64,000 nt of DNA. Origin: Epiperipatus broadwayi. Lineage: Eukaryota; Onychophora; Udeonychophora; Euonychophora; Peripatidae. This document shows, one piece after another, positions 28,474-37,463 of the stretch. Below the pieces are notes generated by a model, which worked only from the letters and a program-made list of their open reading frames with translations, did no database searches and was not told where the DNA came from. The position numbers were made by a program, and so were the translations under genes. The stretch lies in the NCBI GenBank assembly GCA_028023455.1, contig JAQFVV010012423.1, positions 3,115,273-3,179,272 of the forward strand, given 5' to 3'. Position 1 is the stretch's first letter. The number at the start of each line of letters is the position of its first letter.

Positions 28474-28533
28474 AATTTCACATTTAGATCATGATTTCAA
28501 ACTATTTGCTATCATCAGTGAAAGACAGGAATT
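28474..28533 (-). ncRNA. Hammerhead ribozyme, family A copy 2 (decaying)
   Basis: It lies exactly 400 bp from copy 1. The core CTGATGA, GAAA, stem III ATCATGAT and C17 are intact. Stem I is damaged (CTTTCA faces TAAATG) and stem II has AGTTT in place of AGCTT. Confidence 0.7.
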
Positions 28534-28874
28534 TTAGAAACTAGATCTAAACACAAACTCTGAGCATTTATGAAACAGTTTCTATTCAGCTTGCAAGTGT
28601 GAATCTTTTAGACACGTAATGTCTTCAAACTCAGCATAGCAAGCCAGATAGCTACATGGGTCTGATCTCAGTTCAGCATCACCACATAGGAGAAGCCTCA
28701 GCAATATATATATCATTGCTAGAAATACCTCTAAGGTACATTTATGAAAAACAAAAAACAAGTTAAAAACTTGCTAATGCTTGTATTTATGTCAACAGAT
28801 GGCGTTCTACCAAAAACACTGTCAAGTGTTTGTTTACATAAATGTCAGAGCATGCATTCACTATCTCTAACTTT

Positions 28875-28904
28875 AATTCCACTTTCAGATCATGATTTCA
28901 AGCT
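28875..28904 (-). ncRNA. Half hammerhead at the inversion joint
   Basis: On the minus strand only the 3' half remains: AGCTTGAAATC, the rest of stem III, C17, CTTTCAG-facing TGAAAG, and GGAATT. The CTGATGA half is missing because the array inverts at 28904/28905. Confidence 0.7.
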
Positions 28905-28906
28905 AA

Positions 28907-28966
28907 AATTCCTGTCTTTCACTGATGATAGCAAATAGCTTGAAATCATGATCTGAAAGTGGAATT
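28907..28966 (+). ncRNA. Hammerhead ribozyme, family A, first inverted copy
   Basis: Stem I is two-part: AATTCC (28907-28912) with GGAATT (28961-28966), an internal loop TGT/T, and CTTTCA (28916-28921) with TGAAAG (28954-28959). The core is CTGATGA (28922-28928). Stem II is TAGC-AAATA-GCTT minus one end pair (a U-U mismatch at the base). GAA is at 28942-28944. Stem III, ATCATGAT, is self-complementary with essentially no loop. C17 is at 28953, so cleavage is predicted after it. All invariant core bases are present. The stem I internal loop and loop II are placed as in natural hammerheads, which use loop-loop contacts. Confidence 0.85.
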
Positions 28967-29228
28967 AAAGTTAGAGATAGTGAATGCATGCTCTGATGTT
29001 TATGTAAACAAATGCTTGATGGTGTTTTTGGTAGAATGCCATCTGTTGACATAAATACAAGCGTTAGCAAGTTTTTAACTTGTTTTTTGTTTTTCATAAA
29101 TGTACCTTTGAGGTCTTTCTAGCAATGATATATATTGCAGAGGCTTCTACTATGTGGTGATGCTGAACTGAGATCAGACCCATGTAGCTGTCTGGCTTGC
29201 TATGCTGAGTTTGAAGACATTACATGTC

Positions 29229-29266
29229 AAATAGCTTGAAATCATGATCTGAAAGTGGAATTAAAG
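29229..29266 (+). ncRNA. Half hammerhead at a deletion joint
   Basis: The sequence resumes inside stem II (AAATAGCTT), then GAA, stem III, C17, TGAAAG and GGAATT. The upstream stem I strand and CTGATGA are deleted. The joint with ACATGTC is at 29228/29229. Confidence 0.7.
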
Positions 29267-29603
29267 TTAGAGATAGTGAATGCATGCTCTGATGTTTATG
29301 TAAACAAATGCTTGATGGTGTTTTTGGTAGAATGCCATCTGTTGAAATAAATACAAGTGTGAGCAAATTTTTAACTTGTTTTTTGTTTTTCATAAATGTA
29401 CCTTTGAGGTCTTTCTAGCAATGATATATATATTGCAGAGGCTTCTAATATGTGGTGATGCTGAACTGAGATCAGACCCATGTAGCTATCTGGCTTGCTA
29501 TGCTGAGTTTGAAAACATTACGTGTCTAAAAGATTCATGCTTGCAAGATGAATAGAAACTGCTTCATAAATGCTCAGAGTTTGTGTTTAGATCTAATTTC
29601 TAA

Positions 29604-29663
29604 AATTCCTGTCTTTCACTGACGATAGCAATTAGCTTGAAATCATGATCTGAAAGTGAAATT
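29604..29663 (+). ncRNA. Hammerhead ribozyme, family A, last copy
   Basis: AATTCC, CTTTCA (29613-29618), CTGACGA (29619-29625), stem II TAGC-AATTA-GCTT, GAA (29639-29641), stem III ATCATGAT, C17 at 29650, TGAAAG (29651-29656) and GAAATT (one change from GGAATT). The core is intact. Confidence 0.82.
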
Positions 29664-29744
29664 AAAGTTAGAGATAGTGAATGCATGCTCTGACGCTTAT
29701 GTAAACAAACACTTGACGGTGTTTTGGGTAGAATGCCATCTGTT

Positions 29745-29747
<3 letters not shown>

Positions 29748-29785
<38 letters not shown>

Positions 29786-29815
29786 GAACATGTTTGACAT
29801 ATATATATATATAGT
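29748..29815. repeat. (AT)n tracts with a duplicated flank
   Basis: Two AT tracts (29748-29781 and about 29797-29812), each followed by AGTGGAACATGTTT. The family A array ends exactly at the first tract. Confidence 0.85.
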
Positions 29816-30482
29816 GGAACATGTTTCATTTTGTGTCTGTATATAATCATATTTTTTCTATTTTTTTCTTCTCTTGTTTGTGTTATTGATGAGAATTTCT
29901 ATAATATCAATGTTAAATAAGTATCTATAAAATCTATTTAATATCAACCAATCATTCACATGCAATAGTCCTTGTAATGTCATTACTTATCACTGTTGTC
30001 CATATGTTGATCAATAAATTGTTTTATTCTTCTATATCTTATTTTAGGAATTATCAGCAAGTTAAAATGTGTTAGAGGTTCATTTTTATATTTTTGATAT
30101 AATAAATTGGCTTTTTTGTTGTTATTGTTGCTATCTATAGTAATCATATTCCAGTTTTTAATATTTTTTTTTTCCGTATATTAGATACTTCTTAACATAT
30201 AATGCCTATAAAATTTGGCATCTGAATAATTTTAATAATGTTGTACATACAGGCCAGTTTTAAAAAATTAATATATTGACTTCATTCAGGTCCAAGATAT
30301 TTTATGTTAGTATTCCTGATTTTTTTTCTTTAGAATATAGAAAGATAATGATTTTCAGTTAATGGAAGGCAGAACAGCATTGCTTCTAAATATGATTACA
30401 TCATTAATTATTTTAATAACATTTTTGTTTACCATATTTTATTTAAATACAAGTATATTGTCTATATTGAACTCAATTTATT
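29816..30482. other. AT-rich stretch, nothing recognised
   Basis: No supported feature. Confidence 0.5.
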
Positions 30483-30920
30483 TAGAAGGGATTTGAACTC
30501 AGAAGTTCATGTTCCCTACAGCTATCGACTCCATCTTTCACTACCAATACACATGTACATGTGAAAAGATAAATGATCCAAATTATAAGTATATTCTGCT
30601 AAACCAGCACTCATCAGTTGGTCCAGATCATCACCTCCACACACATATATAATGAGTGCTCAGATTATATTAAGATAGCGAATCTTCAAACTTTAATGGA
30701 CATTAAAGTTTGAACATTTTCTATCTTAGTATAAACTGAGCACAGCTTGTATGTATGTGTGGGAGATGGTAATCTGAACAGATAAATGCTGGTTTAGTAG
30801 GAAATACTTATGTGTGGAGACCATTTATCTTTTTCATATGTATATGGTCATACGTATCGATTTTATAAAATCGAGTGTATAATGGTAGGAAACTTGAAAG
30901 TCTGAGTTCAAATTCTTTAA
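30483..30920. mobile_element. Fold-back element, family D (hammerhead-like core)
   Basis: The left arm (30483-30703) mirrors the right arm (30704-30920). Landmarks are GGGATTTGAACTCAGA against TCTGAGTTCAAATTC, TGCTAAACCAGCA against TGCTGGTTTAGTA, GAGTGCTCAG against CTGAGCAC, and an axis at TTTAATGGA|CATTAAAG. Arms are clearly diverged. A half copy of the left arm occurs at 59230-59396. The element is non-coding. Confidence 0.8.
30594..30626 (-). ncRNA. Hammerhead-like motif, family D (degenerate)
   Basis: On the minus strand: GGACCAA, then CTGATGA (plus 30611-30617), then GTGCT-GGTTT-AGCA (a near-perfect stem II), then GAA. TTGGATC lies downstream and could close stem I with GACCAA. The stem III and cleavage region is decayed (no clear U16.1/C17). 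The copy near 59300 has the GAAA that is missing here. I infer a hammerhead ancestor; this copy is unlikely to cut. Confidence 0.45.
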
Positions 30921-31851
30921 TTACATATTTGATTTATTAATTAATAAAAAAGATTAAATCAAATGTTTATTTATGCCAGCTTATCCAGTCAAAATATTAT
31001 ACCTTTTTTTAACAGAATGTAGCAGTTTAGAATTAAAAATGAAAACTAATCACAAAACAACCACAGAAACTTTTACTTAATATTTGTATATAAATACGTA
31101 GATGATTTAAAGATTTGTCAAATTTAATTTTTGTGAACTAATTAAACCAGAATAATTATATACTGATTGCACACATTTTTTTTTAATTAAAAATATATTT
31201 ATGACATATAATGTAGATTGCTAAAGTTACATAATGAATTAATAAGTGCCTATAATTAACATTTTAAAATATAAAGGTTGAGTGTATAACTATTCCAGAT
31301 ATAAATTCTACTTTTTTCAAATAATATTAATTTACAATTTAATTTTGAAACCTTTTATCACTGTATATGCAGCAAAATCTTTCTTTAATACTTAATAGAA
31401 ATAAAAATCACATCCAAACTATTATTGAACAAAAAAATACTTCAAAAATAGCATTAGTGTTGATGAAAAACTCTATTAGTTAATTTGCTTAATAATCACT
31501 ATATGCATACATAAAATGTTAATAAAAGATATAATCAAATGGTCTGTTAAAAAATAAAATGATAAACTTAGCTTATTAGTGAATTAAAATATAAATATTA
31601 TTTTAAACTCAAAGGTTTACATAATTTTAAATATAATATAATTTAGTTTTCTCTATCTAATTCACTGCATGCATCTTCAAGAGAAATTTATTACTGCTTT
31701 TTTACATGATCTGAATTAAAGCTTTGTGATTAACATTAATGCTTTGTCTATATTTAAAATGTGTACAAAACAAATAGAAGAATAATATTTAAAAAATATT
31801 TCAGTATAATAAAAATAAAGTTCATAATCTTCTCTCAAAGTTTGCCACAGA

Positions 31852-31883
<32 letters not shown>

Positions 31884-31910
31884 TGATACAAAGATTTTCA
31901 CGGGTTGCAG
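30921..31910. other. AT-rich stretch with a small (TA)n(TG)n tract
   Basis: (TA)n(TG)n lies at about 31855-31882. Nothing else was recognised. Confidence 0.5.
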
Positions 31911-32125
31911 ATATAAAAGACATATTTTGTGAGTTCATCCGTGTTAAAAAATTTAAATATTGATATATCGACGTTTCGACTTGATCACACAATTCATCCA
32001 CTAAGTGATGGAAGGTAGAAAAACGGTTGTAGAGGCGCTACAATCACTGATTTGAAAAAAAACGTCGGTATATCAATATTTAAATTTTTTAACACGGATG
32101 AACCCGCAAAATATGTCTTATATAT
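31911..32125. mobile_element. Short inverted-repeat element with GAAACGTC motif
   Basis: Terminal arms of about 60-65 bp (31911-31976 and 32059-32125) are near-perfect inverted repeats: AAGACATATTTTG against CAAAATATGTCTT, TTCATCCGTGTTAAAAAATT against AATTTTTTAACACGGATGAA. On the minus strand near 31968-31976 the sequence reads GAAACGTCG, preceded at a suitable distance by GGATGA. The plus strand has CACTGAT..GAAA..ACGTC in the right half. GAAACGTC following CTGATGA is the usual 3' core of PLE hammerheads, so this may be a ribozyme-bearing PLE derivative. Confidence 0.65.
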
Positions 32126-32999
32126 ATATCAATAAATGAAGTAAATTATTTTTATAATAATATCTCGGATTATACAAAGAAATTATTTTTAATAATTGTA
32201 TACCAGATTCGTCATATGTGTATTATTAACTCATTACAAATTCATGATATAAATATTGAATTAAATGTGATAAAATGTCCATATTTCAACACATTTTCTG
32301 TAACAGAATCATAAATATTAACAAAAGTAATTAAGAATAAATAACAAACAAACAAATTAGATTCCAGAAATTGTAAAAGAACTAGAAAAAAAATAGATGT
32401 AAAATGGAGAGATGAATTAAGATTATAACTGTATTTAGCTGTTCTAGACAATAAAACATAGAAATATTTTATCATTTAACATTATGATAACTAATCATAT
32501 TGATAACAATTAGGAAATCTTTCTAGATAACTTCTAACAACATATTCAGTCTTTTGATTAAATATAAATACAATATATGCAATCTATCTCAATTAACATT
32601 ATCATCTTTATCATCATTCTTCTTATAAAATGATGGATTAAACACTTTTATTACATTTGATTTATTGTCAAAATTTTCCATCTATCCCATTTTCTACTAC
32701 ATTTAATTATCACTATTTAATCTATTTTTATTTATTCTTGTATTACTACTATTATAAACATTATTTTCTGTTTTGGTTTTATATTTCCTAAAGGTATCTC
32801 ACTTGCCTCCAAATAGCATAATTTTACTGATACCTATTTCACTGTGTGTCTATCAGCAGTAATTAAAGTCTCCTCAATATGTTTAGTTTTATTTTATTGT
32901 TTAGACTATTTGATTTTCCAATAATGAAAATGTAGTCCATACTTTTAATTTAGTTAACTACATTCAGAAGAATTGAATATAAGATTTAGTTAGGACTTT
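32126..32999. other. AT-rich stretch, nothing recognised
   Basis: The 77-codon minus-strand ORF at 32242-32475 is hydrophobic but shows no recognisable family. Confidence 0.5.
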
Positions 33000-34373
33000 A
33001 ATTATCTTGGCTAATTTGATGCATAATCTTCTTTTGTGAGTCTTCATTCCAGTAGACATATTTTAAATTTCCATAAATCTTAGACCCAAGGAATAAAGAT
33101 TTCTACCAGTGCTTAGCAGATGAGTACATGTGATTAATTGCTATAGCCAATTTCTTTGCCTCATCTAATATACTCAAATATAATAAATATCTCTTCTAAT
33201 GCATATGAATATTCTATATGATTTTCATCATACTCTTCATTCAAAACTTTCAGTTGAATGAATTTGGCTAAATTATGATTTGTTTTTACTTGATTATCAT
33301 CTAATTCATTCTCATGTCTATTAGTACTCTCTAATAATAAAGGTATCACTTCATCCTAGTTATCTTGTACATTAACATTCTTTAAATATACTTCCCTATT
33401 ACAAGGTGTAAGTTTATAATCACCAATACTATAATCTTTCAGAACTGCCACTATTGAGAATTATTTTTGTTGTTTTATGTTTAGTATCTTTGATTACTAA
33501 AAATTTCCTTGAATCCTTAAACACTTTTGCATTTCTGGAATAATGTTGCTGTTATTATTTTCTAACTTGTCATAAATAATCTCATCCTGTTTTTAGTAAT
33601 ACATTTTACTTTTTGTTTCATAGAATCATTACCAATTACATGCTCTATTATGTTCCTAATGCTAATTTTGGCCTCTAAATTTCTTTTTTAACCTTTTATT
33701 TCACTTTTAGATTTACACTTTATTTTTACTAAATTTTGAAGCTCTGTATTTGATTTTATTTTCATTTCCTCTACTTCTGTCTGAGTACAGTTCATTTTAG
33801 TCTGAACCATAACTTTAAAAGCATCCATTGCCTTTTGTAGTCTATTAACTTCCTTTGTAACCTCTTTATATTTTTAAGCTATATAAATCATTGAATCATT
33901 TCTAAATTTTTCCTGTACCTTATCTAACTTATGTTCAAGTTTCTTTGACTCAACCTTCAACTCTTCAAATCTTAAATTACATTTTTCATCAGATTGGCTT
34001 AACTTAATATTTAGTTTATATTTACATTTATTGAACCTTGCATTAGATGCATTACATTTACTGTTACATTCATATTTGAATTCTCTACATTTTTTATTAG
34101 AATCCTTTGTTTTTCGAATCTTTTATTTAATTTTTCAAAAATTTTATCAGAATCTACTTTTGATTTTTTAAACTATTTACCAAGTCTTTCAAAATTATTA
34201 CTAGAATATTCAAATTTTTTATGAAAATGTACCTTAAACTTGTCTAATTTTTTATCAGTTTGTTCAAACTTTATGGCAAACATTTTCAACATATTTGATA
34301 CACTCACATCAGGTCCTATTTCTAGATTAGTGGTCTCTGTACTTACAATTAATATCAAAAAATACATTAACAA
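33000..34373 (-). pseudogene. Broken gene: signal-peptide-like start, long coiled coil, unknown C-terminus
   Basis: Read down from 34373, a Met starts a hydrophobic N-terminus (MLMYFLILIVST, residues 1-12) that looks like a signal peptide. A charged, Lys/Glu-rich and Asn-rich region with heptad-like spacing follows. The reading continues through several stops and frameshifts (near 34173, 33880, 33640 and onward). Protein-like runs include RFEELKVESKKLEHKLDKVQEKF near 33960-33905 and, after a shift near 33160, DEAKKLAIAI and SLFLGSKIYGNLKYVYW near 33150-33050. Coding character over 1.3 kb on one strand, with scattered lesions, argues for a pseudogene of a secreted or type II membrane coiled-coil protein, or of a transposon ORF. 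I do not recognise the family. I cannot exclude that the start lies further upstream. Confidence 0.5.
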
Positions 34374-34489
34374 ATCTTATTTGTTCATGCAATTATAAAT
34401 AATACACTAAATTACTTAAATGATTAAATAATATTTTAGACAAATTTCATCAATTGAGCATCTACAAAATAAAAATTATTCTAAGAGTA

Positions 34490-34497
34490 TTCTAAGA

Positions 34498-34537
<40 letters not shown>

Positions 34538-34553
34538 TCTTAGAATATATATA

Positions 34554-34591
<38 letters not shown>
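34490..34591. repeat. (AT)n with ACTCTTAGAAT inverted flanks
   Basis: ATTCTAAGAGTAT occurs before the first AT tract (34499-34540) and ATACTCTTAGAAT after it. A second AT tract follows to 34591. The whole is a perfect cruciform candidate. Confidence 0.85.
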
Positions 34592-34593
<2 letters not shown>

Positions 34594-34856
34594 AATCAAA
34601 ACTACCCCAAATCCAAAATTAAACCAGACCTGCATCAAAATAATATTAAAACACAACCTAAGGTTTCACTGCTACAAGCAGACTTCTCAAGTGTAAAGAA
34701 CTACACAAACTACACAATATATATAATATTAAAACTACCCAGAAATCCATTCACTTCCCATCCACCATTAATATTAAAAGAACTCTTAAATAAGTTAATT
34801 GCTTCAGAATAATAAAATTTCAATAATAAAGACTCTTTAATATTCTTTATTTATAT
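34592..34856 (-). mobile_element. Tail fragment of a Penelope-like element (same family as 46463-48040)
   Basis: 34722-34856 on the minus strand encodes [18 protein letters not shown], then KSSFN, GGWEVN and GFLGSFN. This is nearly identical to the C-terminus of the PLE at 46463. The residues after GGWEVN extend further here, so the stop in the other copy may be a later lesion. Downstream on the same strand (34700-34592) lies non-coding sequence with a hammerhead-like segment. The rest of the element is missing. The large LTR element begins just 9 bp away. Confidence 0.75.
34662..34691 (-). ncRNA. Hammerhead-like segment in the PLE tail (degenerate)
   Basis: On the minus strand: CTTGAGA (two changes from CTGATGA), AGT, hairpin CTGC-TTGTA-GCAG, T, GAA, then ACC-TTA-GGT, which can form a short stem III, then T at position 17. 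PLEs commonly carry hammerheads in their terminal repeats, and this lies just downstream of a PLE C-terminus on the same strand. The core is damaged, so I infer a relic. Confidence 0.4.
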
Positions 34857-34864
34857 ATATATAT

Positions 34865-36933
34865 TGTAACGATCGAAATGAAAGTGAAGATTGAATCTAA
34901 CCGCAATCTATGATATATGCACCACCAGGGCACCATCTAGGCATTTGAGCCTAAAAAAATTAATAAAGTAGGCAGATACGTGCTGTTAAGATTCCACTTT
35001 ATTTAAATATTCAGATCATTAGCCCAAGTCACTAGCTCAGTGGAACAGCAGAGATTATAAAATATAACTTTATATCTTAAATATAAAAAAATAAAAGCCA
35101 CTGTCATAAATTAACACATAAAAACATTTATTTACGCACATATAAAATCATTCTAATTTGAGGAATAAGTTTAACATTTTAGATTTTGATATTAATCTTT
35201 AAATTTACATTTAACTAGATTGCAATAATGAGTTTAATATTTATTTAGTGAGTTGAGTATGAATAGACTATATAGATTGTATTTGAAAAGAAAAATGTTC
35301 TATCCCTTATTTCACCTTAGGCCAAAAAGTCTGCAGTCAATCTGGTGCCAATCCATCTGATACATTTATGTATTCAATGTAGCATGAAAATACAACAACA
35401 CAAAAGACTATACTGTCAGGAATGTACATCTGAACAGTAAGTAGAGTTAGAGAAGACATTGTCTCTCCACCAACAGGAATGCTACATCTGTTGGCCAGTA
35501 GAACAATAAACAAAAAACTCCATAGGAATGAACTGCGGTCCTTTGCCAACTTACAAACCCATCCATAGGCAAACAGAAGGTGTGTGGCATATATATGCAA
35601 TCCTGCCCATAGCAGATCTCATACTACATCTACTAATTACACAAATATATCCAATCCATTGAGCTAATTCAACTACGAAATGAATAACCTAAGATTACCC
35701 TTCCTTAAACTATATATAACTTTACAAATCTATACAGCCATTCACACCCGACTTAAATTTAACATTTATCATGTTAACACGAATGAATTTTACAAAATTT
35801 GTTTTAAAATGTTGAGTATAGATCAGCTGCACAGATTCCATGGTTAAAAACATTCCAAAATAAACAACCGATCAAAATACAAAATTATCGATAATGTCAA
35901 TTGCATAGGGAATACAAAAAACCCAATAACATTTATCATAAGATGTTGCAGTGACATGATGACTTATATATTTCAATCGACTATGAAACAGCAACACAGT
36001 TAACTGCTAATGAATCTATGCAATGTCTATACCCAACTTTAAATTTCATGCATTTAAATAATTTATGCGATAAGTATTAATACAAATAAAAAATAATAAA
36101 ATGGAAATGATGTTTATCAATGCAAAACATATAAATTTAAACATTTTCAATTGATTTTAAACTTAAAAGTCAGATAGAAGTTCATAAGCTTGAATGAAAG
36201 TTCTTAATTATTTTTAAATTTTAGAGTTCATGACAATAGCTTACAGTAGAAGAATCACTGCTCTTGATGTAAATTTCCACGGAGTCTTTATTTGAAAACC
36301 CGGTCAGATGTTTCGGAGGTAGCATTAGCTGGTTCATTTTGGTATCACAGTCAGTTCATTTTTAAAATAGAGAGAGAGTGTGATCTGTGCGTGCTATCAT
36401 AACCCTCAAAAACAAGCCGGAAAGAATTCTCAGGAAAACTGTATTTCTCCTTTTATAGTATCCACACAGATTCAACCAATAAAATGTCACTAATCCATCC
36501 TTGTCATTCGGATCTGGGCTGAGGCTTGGTGCTTCCATTGGTCAAGCTAATTTCTCTTTATTCTCTTATCTAACTTTTCATCTGACCTTTTAATTACACA
36601 GTTTTTGGATAATTAATAAACAATCATTTCCATTTACAGATTACAGGAATTAATTAATACCTGTTTTTATTTTAACTTACATTCTTTATTTATTAAAATA
36701 TTTCTATAGTTAAATCTTTTATTTTTTTATCAAAAAAGTACGTTCAAATACTTTTTTTATTTATAAAAAAAAAATTTTAAGTTTTGCATGTGTGCGAATA
36801 TAATATATACGTTTAAGAAACATTTTAATTTTAGCATTTAGTTTTTTTTTTTTTTTAATACATTTATTTTTATTTGCGAACTTAAAAGTTTTTATTTCAA
36901 TTTAATGTAATGACATATTTATATATCGTTAAA
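34865..36933 (-). repeat. 3' LTR (left copy)
   Basis: This direct repeat of 37464-39538 covers its full length, from TGTAACGATCGAAATGAAAG to ATATATCGTTAAA. The terminal CA is mutated to AA. An 87-codon minus ORF at 35337-35600 lies in it, but its reading frame is not kept in the other LTR, so I do not treat it as a gene. Confidence 0.85.
36449..36457 (-). promoter_or_regulatory. LTR TATA box
   Basis: TATAAAAGG on the minus strand, in the 3' LTR. An ATTGG (inverted CCAAT) lies about 20 bp upstream in element orientation. Confidence 0.55.
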
Positions 36934-37463
36934 TATCAGTAAACTTCCTCAAAAAAATAAAAACACTAAAAAAAAGAATTTACTTAGTGTTAGTAATTAC
37001 GTTACACAAATTTGTTATATATGAAATTTCAAAAGGACAAAACTTTTTTTAAAAAAAGACAAAACAGTAATTACAAATATAATGATAAAAAAAATGTTGA
37101 CTGATGATTCCTTACTACCAGCTAAATTTCTGCCCCCTCCTTTCCAAGTTTCTTTTCTTCTACTTTTAAGTATTATTTAGGCAAGTTAAATGATTAGATT
37201 TTAAACAAGACTTTTTTTAAAAAAAAATAAAAAATTATGATTTATATTTATTAATTACGATTTATTTATTACTTTTTATTCCTCATATTTATCTTTACAT
37301 ATGCGCATGGCAGTACCTTTAAGACAAAATATCAAACTGTAACTCCACATCAATACAACAAATATATTTATACTAATTTCAGAAAAAAATATTATGGGCA
37401 TGATTCACTTTTAAAATTCTCAGGTTGTGTTTATTAAAGATCGGCCCAAGTTGGGTAGCCAGT
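36934..37463 (-). other. Internal region of the LTR element
   Basis: About 530 bp, AT-rich, no ORF. The primer-binding-site-like sequence is at one end. At the other end no clean polypurine tract precedes the 3' LTR (TTGAGGAAG on the minus strand is the closest). Confidence 0.7.
37444..37461 (-). promoter_or_regulatory. Primer binding site, tRNA-Lys-like
   Basis: On the minus strand, TGGCTACCCAACTTGGGC starts 2-3 bases after the end of the 5' LTR. TGG at this spot, complementary to a tRNA CCA end, is the expected primer site. The rest resembles the TGGCGCCCAACGTGGGGC type used with tRNA-Lys, with a few mismatches. The tRNA assignment is an inference. Confidence 0.55.

Larger units (their letters stand above)
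27941..29747. mobile_element. Tandem-inverted array of 400-bp hammerhead-ribozyme units (family A, retrozyme-like)
   Basis: Units start with TATGAAAAACAAAAAA at 27941, 28341 and 28743, a period of 400-402 bp. The third unit stops near 28904, where the sequence turns back on itself. The same unit, reverse-complemented, then runs to 29747, with an internal deletion near 29228. Each full unit contains a type I hammerhead ribozyme on the strand opposite to the TATGAAAAAC start. About 200 bp upstream of the ribozyme, on its own strand, lies a GAACTGAGATCAGACCCATG block shared with two other repeats in this window. There is no protein. Tandem non-coding units of a few hundred bp with type I hammerheads are the hallmark of animal retrozymes, and PLE-derived repeats are the main alternative. 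ORFs here (for example 28744-28938 and 28903-29097) are repeat artefacts. Confidence 0.85.

Noticed and set aside
28744-29850. Several 60-68-codon ORFs with similar proteins on both strands
   Set aside because: They arise from the same repeat unit in opposite orientations and change frame between units, so they are repeat artefacts.
34173-34373. The coiled-coil relic as a PLE or LTR gag
   Set aside because: It has no zinc knuckle, RT, protease or endonuclease motif, and a signal-peptide-like start is unusual for those proteins; left as unknown.
35337-35600. 87-codon minus ORF inside the left LTR as a possible element gene
   Set aside because: I do not find it kept open in the other LTR copy, and it has no recognisable domain.
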